Program-made: the position numbers and the translations under genes
Source: Sodiomyces alkalinus F11
Lineage: Eukaryota > Ascomycota > Sordariomycetes > Glomerellales > Plectosphaerellaceae
Reading direction: 5' to 3'
Assembly: GCF_003711515.1 (NCBI RefSeq)
Contig: NW_021167086.1
Coordinates: forward strand, 186,001-250,000
Length of the DNA stretch: 64,000 nt
Notes under the pieces: model-generated
Database searches by the model: none
What the model was told of the DNA's origin: nothing
What the model saw: only the letters and a program-made list of their open reading frames with translations
Shown: positions 56,885-64,000 of the stretch, piece after piece
Layout of the letters: each line of letters opens with the position of its first letter
Position numbering within the stretch: the stretch's first letter is position 1

Positions 56885-58777
56885 TTAGAGCAGGGCAGAA
56901 GTGGGATGAGGAGCACAAGGGTCCAATCCAAACTTCATTTCCCAAACCGGGCACTCAGGCTTAGGGTTCTGGCTGTCATAGCCAAGCTCGCGAATGATAG
57001 CGACACGAGCCGTCTCGGCCTGACAACGCCAGCTGCCAAAGCGATACTCGACGTGGCCCATATGCTCGTTGAGGACGTGCGTGATGACCTCGTCCACCTC
57101 AAACTTGAACCGCTCCTCGAACCAGGCGGTAAGCGAAGCCTCGTTGACAAACGCAGGATCGCCCTTGAGCACGACGACGCGGGTGCGGTTGCCGGGACCC
57201 TCGGCCTCAGCGGAACGAATCCGGTTCAGGTTGACGCGGCAGCGGTAACCGCCGACCACGAGGCGGGAGCGCGTGTAGGTGGCGTAGAAGCGCTGGGCGG
57301 CCCACAGGTCGAAGAAGACGACCTTGGCGGCGGCGGTGCAGTGGCCGCGCTGGGGCTGCGGGGCGTTGATGACGCAGGCGAAGATGCGGCCGATGTTGCG
57401 GATCTCCGAGAGCAGCTCGTGCGTCGTGACGCGGGGGGGCAGGTTGACGATCCAGAAGGAGCAGTTCTCCGACTGCGGGATGTTGGCGCTGTGGTTGCGC
57501 GCGATGGTCGGGTCGCCCTGGTAGTTGGGCGAGATGCCGTGCTGGATCTTGATCACGGCGAGTTCGTGCGCGTTGTGCTGCGTGGGGTCGTACCCGGCTG
57601 AGCGGAGGACCGCGTTGCTGGGCAGGAAGCTCTGGTGGCGGCCGACTGTGTTGGGAGAACGAGCCATGTGGTGGGTGTTCATGAAACGGGAGACATGGTT
57701 GACGATGGGAGCGGCAACTGGGTTGCTGGGGCCAGGAGCCCGACCGCCATGGTTGTTGCCGCTGCCGGGATTGACAGAAGAAGACGGCATGGCAGGGTTC
57801 AAGACGGTTGGAGCCGTGGTGGACCGAGGAAGAGCAGGCTGCGTACCAACGGTGCGGAAGGCAGAAGCCGGGACAAGAGCATTCTGCCCATTCTGAACCT
57901 GGCCAATCTGGCCGATGCGAGAATCTTGGAAAACCTGCGAGCCCTGGCTGCCACGCTTCATGTTCATACCGGCTCCCGCGGTCATAAAACCGGGAGGAGG
58001 TGCAATAGGCGGCTGGCCCGAGACTCTGTTCCCAACGGGAGTGCCCATGATGGCGGTGCGATCCCCATTGTAAATACCAATGGCAGTCATGGACTGGTAC
58101 GGGTTGAACGAGTCCCTGTAAGGAGTGCCCCCGTAAGGAATGGGCGAAAAGGGGAGAGCCTCCTGCCGACGAAATGCATTGGTCTGAGGGGCAGGAAAAC
58201 GACGACCCATGGTCCCATCATTCCGGTAAATGTCGTCGTGGAAAGAGCCATCCGTGGAAAACGAGGTAGCAGACGACTGCTGATCGAGAGGCGACGACTC
58301 ATGGCCGCTGTTCAGAACCGGAGTGACAGTCTCAGCCGTGGGAGTGTTGGCAGGGACCCGAGTGTATGCCATATCGTCCTCGGACGAGGGGGCGTGGAAG
58401 GTATTGTTTCTTCCATGACCGACAGCCAAGTTGGCAGTGCCGGGATTCATTCCCCGAGTGGCCATACCATGGACGGTGGCAGGGTAGTTGGGAGCATTGT
58501 ATTGCATGTGGCCCGAGTTGAAACGAGATGCAGGAGGAGCTACATCATAGCCATGCTGAGCTTCATATTGCAGGCGAGCAGCAGCCAGAAGAGCATTCAC
58601 GAGGGCCTGTTCTTCATTGTGACCGGCACCCAAATGGGTCAGAGGTTGCTGCGGAGCTCTGGTTGAAGCAGCACGGCCTTGGTTCGGATTGTCATTGTCA
58701 TCGGGACCAGGGGCCCTGTTCCAAGTGACACGGGTGACAGCACCGGGAACAGAGGACTGAGTGTAGTGATACGCCAT
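56885..58777 (-). CDS. RRM-domain RNA-binding protein, uncharacterised
   Basis: Intronless coding region of 630 aa. The first ~430 residues are disordered, rich in Gly, Asn, Pro, Ser and Met. An RRM-like domain follows at about 440-520: ENCSFWIVNLPPRVTTHELL, IRNIGRIFACVINAP (RNP2 and beta2 region), AAAKVVFFDLWAAQRFYATY (RNP1-like but degenerate) and GYRCRVNLNR. A second alpha/beta segment with PAFVNEASLTAWFEERFKFEVDEVI and VEYRFGSWRCQAETA may be another degenerate RRM. This layout is frequent in fungal proteins linked to mRNA regulation, without a characterised member that I can name. A 5'-UTR intron is likely (58855-58792; GTAAGT donor, GCTAAC branch, CCTAG acceptor). Confidence 0.8.
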   Translation of the reverse strand: MAYHYTQSSVPGAVTRVTWNRAPGPDDNDNPNQGRAASTRAPQQPLTHLGAGHNEEQALVNALLAAARLQYEAQHGYDVAPPASRFNSGHMQYNAPNYPATVHGMATRGMNPGTANLAVGHGRNNTFHAPSSEDDMAYTRVPANTPTAETVTPVLNSGHESSPLDQQSSATSFSTDGSFHDDIYRNDGTMGRRFPAPQTNAFRRQEALPFSPIPYGGTPYRDSFNPYQSMTAIGIYNGDRTAIMGTPVGNRVSGQPPIAPPPGFMTAGAGMNMKRGSQGSQVFQDSRIGQIGQVQNGQNALVPASAFRTVGTQPALPRSTTAPTVLNPAMPSSSVNPGSGNNHGGRAPGPSNPVAAPIVNHVSRFMNTHHMARSPNTVGRHQSFLPSNAVLRSAGYDPTQHNAHELAVIKIQHGISPNYQGDPTIARNHSANIPQSENCSFWIVNLPPRVTTHELLSEIRNIGRIFACVINAPQPQRGHCTAAAKVVFFDLWAAQRFYATYTRSRLVVGGYRCRVNLNRIRSAEAEGPGNRTRVVVLKGDPAFVNEASLTAWFEERFKFEVDEVITHVLNEHMGHVEYRFGSWRCQAETARVAIIRELGYDSQNPKPECPVWEMKFGLDPCAPHPTSALL

Positions 58778-61700
58778 ATTGACTTGACAAGCTAGGCAGG
58801 CATCAAGTTAGCCCAGAACCCTAGATTTGTAGGATAGTCTGTGGGATGCACTTACTTGTTGGCTCTTGATAGACTCAGTGATTGTACGCTTGGAAATCGT
58901 AAAAGGCCCAAAACAGCTCGTAGCAAAAGGCAATTTAAGTCGGAAACTTCAATCACAAAGCCGGATTAGCTTGCGGGTTTGACGATGATAGTTTGTTGAA
59001 CTGAGTTGCAACCAAACCAGCACGCGCGCTTCACGCAAGAAACAAAAAAGAAAGAGCAAAACACAAGGGAAGATATCTCGTGCCTAGTCTTGCAGAGGGG
59101 AGTTGAGTCAATGAAATTTAAACACAAACCTTCACGCCAGAAGATAGTATTCTGAGAAGCTTGAAAGCTGGCACCAAGAGGAGGGAAGTGAAGAAGAGTG
59201 TAGCACGTTGGCGGTTGACTTGGAAGAGAAGATGAAGGATCTTGACCGCGCGCGAGGTAAAGTTTGATGATAGCTTTTCTAGCACTGCCAGTTGTCTCTG
59301 GTCAAGAGAAGAAAAGTGAGGAGGTTATTGGAAGAAGAGCTTTTATGCCAGCTTGGGTTGTGGGAGATTTGGATATGGGTTGAGTTGTGGTTAGGGCAGG
59401 CTGCAGCAAAAGGATCTTCAAGAGACTTAAGTGGAAGGAGCACAACTGCCCTCTGGAGGTTCTTGACAATTTGGAAGGACCGTAACTGCCCTCTCAAGCT
59501 TGTTGGTGATTCACATAGAATATTCTACACTTGCAAAAAAAAAAATGGGAAGTTATGGACATGAGCGCCTATGCCTACCTTCTTCTGGAGACAAGCCTGT
59601 ATTAATCTAGGCCGGGACTAAGTAGAAGGCTGGTGCCTCAGCGCGCCTTCCGTAATAGAGAAGCAGCTTCGATATGAGGCAGTGTGAAGCAAAGAATAAC
59701 AAGGCAGGAGCAAGATATCTTTGATGTTTTGCATCTTGGATCTAACAAGAGGGTTCTTCCCTTATTAAGTACAGTAGCAAAGGGCTGTTCTTTCTTCATC
59801 AAGCAGCATGTTTGACATTTAAGCGAGCCTTGTGACTGAAGACAAGCAGAGCATCCCTTTGAGGATGTGGAAATGGAATGGTTTTGCTTAACCCCTGGAC
59901 TCGATGCCGGGCCCCCTGTGTCCGCTAGAATCGTCAAAGGGACACTCGAGCAAGCCTCTAGAGTGTCTTCTATTGTAGCATATGTCCACAGTAATACGTC
60001 GGAGCTTTCTAGGCTATGATCGTGTGTCTTTTCGACATGTCTCAAGTCCAAGGACATGGGGCTCTGCATGTTTCTACAGTTGACGTTGTCTCGGTGAAGG
60101 AGCATGTGGGGCCGGGGAGATTCGGTGTGTCTAGGTGAGGGAAGGTACCTGGGTCTAGACCATCCCTGTTCCTGTTTGGCTAGGCACACCGTCCTACATA
60201 ATCTACTTCCTACCTCCTTCCATCGCATGTCTCCTTCCACAGTAATCATCACTGGATTGACAAGGGGGTTCTATGACGTGGAGGGTTTTTTTTTATTTTT
60301 ATTTTTATTTTTTAAAGGGGGGAGTCTCTTCATTTCTTCATGGTACATTCCAGAGGTGACAGGTTCAAGGCTACGTAACTTGGGCCAGGCCTAGCTAAGT
60401 TTGGTTAGACCCCTATGGTGCCGTACTCGGTGAGCATCCTTCTGGCTGCCGCTGGACTAACGAGCTCGGTGATCGCTGCTTGAGTCCTGGCGAACAATAT
60501 TCCATACGCGATGTGAACGGTGAAAAGACAGAAGCTTGCTTTTTTTCTCTCAGATTGTGCGTATGAGACCGGAGGCGCACCGCTTCTTCCGAACCCCGCG
60601 ATCCCCAGGGCCCAAATTTGCGATTTCTGAATTTTGGCTGGTCATTATTAATCGACTACCTAGTGACCAAACCCGGCAGATGGAGCCCCAAGGTCCAACC
60701 GTACGATGGGATACGGGGTGCCGATTGGCTATCTGCCCTTACAAGTTCCCACCCCTGGCTGACCGAGGAACAACCCGAGATGGTCCTGGGCTTGGTCTGT
60801 CGCAGTCCAGGGAAAAGTCGCTGGAAGTGGCCACGTTAGGAAGAAAAAAAATAAGGAAGTAAAGAAATAAAGAAAAAGATCAACTTCCTATCTATCCCAC
60901 CCGCTCAGCCATGTTTCTACGATCAAGGACCTTAAAAATGGAAAAACATCAATGCGACTCGATGAAGATGGACCCTTGATGGACCCCGATGCAACCCCGG
61001 GCTCCGGATCCGCTGAAAAGGTGGGGAAAGCTGGAGTATGGTTGACTCGATGTCACGGGGTTGAGGTACGGGTACGTGTAGAGGCTCGTTGAGGTTGAGG
61101 TACATCCGTTCAGCCGAACTGGGCCGAGAAGACGATTCGCACCTACGGAAGTTTCAAGCCCCTCCTTTTTTCTCCTTCGTCCTTCATATCCAACCGTTTG
61201 CTGAGTCGAACATGCTCGGCTACCAGCAACGGGCCCAATGGCTCTTTGGAACCGTCCGTTTGCCCCCGCTCCTCGCTCCCTCTAAGCCGCCCCTGAATGG
61301 CCTATGGATACCTTAAGGCACCTTACTTTGAAGACAGAATACTGTGAAGGAGGAGGACGTGGGGTCGTGCGGTAATTGGCCAATCCCGCCACATTTGCGT
61401 CATAGCAACCCACTATAGCCTTTTGGCTTGTACACGTAAGGTAGTGTACATAGCCCACCTTTGTACTGCCTCTTGGTACTTGTCGTCTGTATCCGTAGAC
61501 TTTAGCTTCCCTTTCCCCCTTCGTACCTGCGGACTTCTTTTCCCTTGACCCTTCGTGCTACTTTTTTTTTTCTTCTTTCTTTTCTTCTTCTTTTCCTCCT
61601 TCATACTTACTCCTCCTCCATCCATACTTTGCTCCATCCCATCTTTTATGCCTCTCTCATAGTATCAGGCGTGGACACGACGTGACGACAGGCTGCTTCT

Positions 61701-61820
61701 CACACATCAGTGACATCACCTCCCTCCTTTTACGTTCACGTTCTCGTTCTCGTTCTCGTTCTCGTTCTCCCCTCGCCTCTCCTCTTCCCTTCTCCCCGCC
61801 GCCTCCTCACACCTTCCACC
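58778..61820. other. 3-kb intergenic region
   Basis: Contains the RRM-gene leader with a probable 64-nt intron (58792-58855) and, at the far end, the ACH1 promoter with a CCAAT box at 61380-61384. In between, 59-61 kb holds frames such as 59638-60252 (-) with no family signature or splice support. A T-rich tract lies at 60287-60313. I see no gene. Confidence 0.5.
61741..61769. repeat. (TTCTCG)n hexamer in the ACH1 leader
   Basis: About five tandem TTCTCG units, 50-80 nt before the ACH1 start codon, in a CT-rich leader. Likely part of the 5' untranslated region and potentially length-variable. Confidence 0.8.
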
Positions 61821-63401
61821 ATGGCGTCTCCAGTAGCTTCGGCCGCCCTCAAGTCGAGGGTCGCCAGGAAATCTCTATTGGACAAGCTGGCGCGGCCGCA
61901 AGACCTCATCCACCACTTCCCCAATGGCACCTACATCGGATGGTCCGGGTTCACGGGCGTGGGATACCCCAAGAAGATCCCCACTGCGCTCGCCGACTAC
62001 GTCGAACAGAACAACCTCCAGGGCAAGATGAAGTACGGCCTCTTTGTGGGTGCGTCCTCGGGCGCGGAGACGGAGAACCGGTGGGCCGGGCTCGACATGA
62101 TCGAACGGCGGAGCCCGCACCAGGTCGGCAAGGCCATCGCCAAGGGCATCAACGAGGGCCGCATCCACTTCTTCGACAAGCACCTGTCGACGTTCCCGCT
62201 CGACCTCGTCTACGGCTTCTACACCAAGGACCGCCCCCACAACAAGATGGACGTGGTGGTGGTCGAGGCCACGGAGATCAAGGAAGACGGCAGCATCGTG
62301 CTCGGCGCGTCGGTCGGCGCCACGCCCGAGCTGGTGCAGCTGGCCGACAAGATCATCATCGAGGTCAACACGTCCATGCCGAGCTTCGACGGGCTGCACG
62401 ACATCACGTTCAGCGAGCTGCCGCCGAACCGCAAGCCCCAGCTGGTGATGGCGGTGGAGGACCGCATCGGCCGCACCACGCTCCCGATCGACTCGGAAAA
62501 GGTGGTCGCCATCGTCGAGTCGGACTACCAGGACATGACGGCGCCCAACACGCCGGCCGACGCGGCCAGCCGGGCCATCGCCGGCCACCTCATCGAGTTC
62601 TTCGAGCACGAGGTGGCGCACGGCCGGCTGCCCAAGACGCTGCTGCCGCTGCAGTCCGGCATCGGCAACATCGCCAACGCCGTCATCGGCGGGCTGGCCG
62701 AGGCCAACTTCTACAACCTCAAGGTGTGGACCGAGGTGGTGCAGGACACGTTCCTCGACCTCTTCGACTCGGGCCGGCTCGACTTCGCCAGCGCCACGTC
62801 GGTCCGGTTCTCGCCCGACGGCTTCAAGCGGTTCTACGACAAGCTGGACTACTTCGACGGCAAGCTCCTCCTGCGCAACCAGCAGATCTCCAACTCGCCC
62901 GAGATCATCCGGCGGCTGGGCGTCATCGGCATGAACACGCCGGTCGAGGTGGACATGTACGCGCACGCCAACAGCACCTGCGTGATGGGCAGCCGCATGC
63001 TCAACGGGCTGGGCGGCAGCGCCGACTTTCTGCGCAACGCCAAGTACAGCATCATGCACACGCCCAGCACGCGGCCGTCCAAGACGGACCCGCACGGCGT
63101 CAGCTGCATCGTGCCCATGTGCACGCACATCGACCAGACCGAGCACGACCTCGACGTGGTGGTCACCGATGTGGGCCTGGCCGACGTGCGCGGCCTGAGC
63201 CCCCGCGAGCGGGCCCGCGTCATCATCAAGAAGTGCGCCCACCCGGTCTACCAGCCCATCCTGGAGCGGTACCTGGACAAGGCCGAGTTTGAGTGCCTGA
63301 AGAAGGGCATGGGCCACGAGCCCCACCTGCTGTTCAACTCGTTTGACATGCACAAGGCGTTGGTCGAGGAGGGCAGCATGCAGAAGGTCAAGAGCTTCTA
63401 A
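61821..63401 (+). CDS. ACH1: acetyl-CoA hydrolase / succinyl-CoA:acetate CoA-transferase
   Basis: Family I CoA-transferase that moves CoA between acetyl-CoA, succinyl-CoA and acetate in mitochondria; it supports acetate and propionate handling. Intronless, 526 aa, matching Ach1/AcuH-type proteins. The ATG at 61821 has the context CCACCATGGCG, a perfect strong start. The frame is open 37 codons further upstream but begins at GTG, so no extension is proposed. Features: [19 protein letters not shown] near the start, [19 protein letters not shown], then a second CoA-transferase half with [20 protein letters not shown], and C-terminal [20 protein letters not shown] and [19 protein letters not shown]. 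Very high GC at third positions suggests strong expression. A 492-aa frame opposite is a shadow. Confidence 0.96.
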   Translation: MASPVASAALKSRVARKSLLDKLARPQDLIHHFPNGTYIGWSGFTGVGYPKKIPTALADYVEQNNLQGKMKYGLFVGASSGAETENRWAGLDMIERRSPHQVGKAIAKGINEGRIHFFDKHLSTFPLDLVYGFYTKDRPHNKMDVVVVEATEIKEDGSIVLGASVGATPELVQLADKIIIEVNTSMPSFDGLHDITFSELPPNRKPQLVMAVEDRIGRTTLPIDSEKVVAIVESDYQDMTAPNTPADAASRAIAGHLIEFFEHEVAHGRLPKTLLPLQSGIGNIANAVIGGLAEANFYNLKVWTEVVQDTFLDLFDSGRLDFASATSVRFSPDGFKRFYDKLDYFDGKLLLRNQQISNSPEIIRRLGVIGMNTPVEVDMYAHANSTCVMGSRMLNGLGGSADFLRNAKYSIMHTPSTRPSKTDPHGVSCIVPMCTHIDQTEHDLDVVVTDVGLADVRGLSPRERARVIIKKCAHPVYQPILERYLDKAEFECLKKGMGHEPHLLFNSFDMHKALVEEGSMQKVKSF

Positions 63402-64000
63402 GGCTGAGGGCGTAGGTAGGAACGGGCTAATGGAGAAGAAAAGTCGGTGTGTGGGATGTGCTTGAACAGGCTACAAGTGTGTTGATATCCAGTGTGAGGA
63501 GGTCGAAGCGAATCAGCGATCTTGTAGGTTTTCCCCCTTTTTTTCTTATTGTTTTGTTTCTGGATTCGAGAAGAGCTGGTGACGGACCATGGTGAGGCAT
63601 TCGACAGGGAAGATGTTCAGGATTCTTCGTGTCTTTGGGAGTACCTAGGTACCTTATATTTTACTGGTGCATGCTGCATACGGCTCAGTCGCCTTGGCTT
63701 CTTAGTCATTCCCCTGCATATAAGTCGTTACAATCTTCAATTAACGTCTCATGTGAATCTGGGAATCTCTCATTAGATATGTTACTTCTTCAGTTATCAC
63801 CTCAGCTTGCCATGAATTATTAGTGTACACTTACTGACATGGAGACGCCATCTCGGTGTCTCGGTACAGTGGTGCCGACAGTGTACGGAGCTGATGCCGA
63901 CAGGATTAGCCAACGATTCGGTATTGATCTTGCAGGACTTGAGGTATTTGCCGATGTTAGACTGGACACTCTAGTGTACCGCTACCTCGTAGGTAAGCGA
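63402..64000. other. ACH1 downstream region
   Basis: 3' untranslated and intergenic DNA. A TACCTAGGTACC motif lies near 63642-63653. No gene seen before the window ends. Confidence 0.5.

Noticed and set aside
59638..60252. 204-codon minus-strand frame
   Set aside because: No domain, no start context and cysteine-rich but irregular. It looks like chance in a non-coding region.
61710..61820. Upstream extension of ACH1 adding a Val-Leu repeat
   Set aside because: The frame starts at GTG, not ATG, and the next ATG (61821) has a near-perfect context. The Val-Leu repeat is just the translated hexamer array.
61875..63353. 492-codon open frame on the minus strand
   Set aside because: Opposite ACH1, same cause. 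The plus-strand product is clearly the real gene.
1..64000. tRNA, 5S rRNA, CRISPR or phage/plasmid features
   Set aside because: Scanned by eye for B-box-like GGTTCRANNCC sequences with matching arms, for the conserved 5S start of filamentous fungi, and for spaced direct repeats. Nothing convincing. A computed scan (tRNA and Rfam covariance models) would settle it.

Overview
The window is nuclear DNA of a filamentous ascomycete (Pezizomycotina, most likely Sordariomycetes). The evidence is GC-rich coding DNA, many short GT-AG introns (about 55-150 nt) with CTAAC/CTGAC-type branch sites, an eight-cysteine class II hydrophobin, a DIM-5 type H3K9 methyltransferase, a fungal two-subunit-type tRNA ligase and an alpha-aminoadipate reductase for lysine. 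No bacterial, phage or plasmid feature was seen. A run of 390 Ns at 17867-18256 is an assembly gap. Most genes had to be rebuilt by joining exons by eye; the exon coordinates are in each entry, and every joined frame was checked for length divisible by three.

Layout. 0-16 kb: 5' part of a MIX23-like mitochondrial gene (-), a small orphan helical protein (+), LYS2 (-), a decayed coding remnant, a large MYND zinc-finger protein (+), an ISH1/MSC1 family secretory protein (-) and a class II hydrophobin (-). 16.2-21.2 kb: a 5-kb stretch with no gene I can support, containing the assembly gap, G/C homopolymers and microsatellites. 21-30 kb, all minus strand: proteasome ATPase Rpt5, a small UPF0132-type membrane protein, mitochondrial ribosomal protein uL10m and tRNA ligase TRL1. 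30-39 kb: an ankyrin protein (+), RNase P/MRP subunit RPP40 (-) divergent from TRM11 (+), GID4/VID24 (-) and the exon-junction protein Mago (-). 39-47 kb: beta-COP (+), a UBTD-type ubiquitin-domain protein (-) and DIM-5 (-). 48-59 kb: a small mitochondrial membrane protein (+), a Gly/Met/Arg-rich 76-aa peptide (+), a cytochrome P450 (+), an F-box protein (-) and an RRM protein (-). 61.8-63.4 kb: acetyl-CoA hydrolase/CoA-transferase ACH1 (+).

The window is mostly conserved housekeeping DNA, not a biosynthetic or defence island. One functional grouping stands out: TRL1, RPP40 and TRM11, three tRNA-maturation genes, lie within 7.5 kb, and RPP40 and TRM11 share a 356-bp divergent promoter. Mago, another RNA-processing gene, is 3 kb further on. 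I found no convincing undescribed multi-gene system. The most interesting items are the possible dual-targeted tRNA ligase, the separate micro-exon for the Rpt5 gate-opening tail, the start codon split onto its own exon in the UBTD gene, the orphan Gly/Met/Arg peptide, a perfect 20/20/20-bp inverted repeat, and many short tandem repeats with a 7-bp period.
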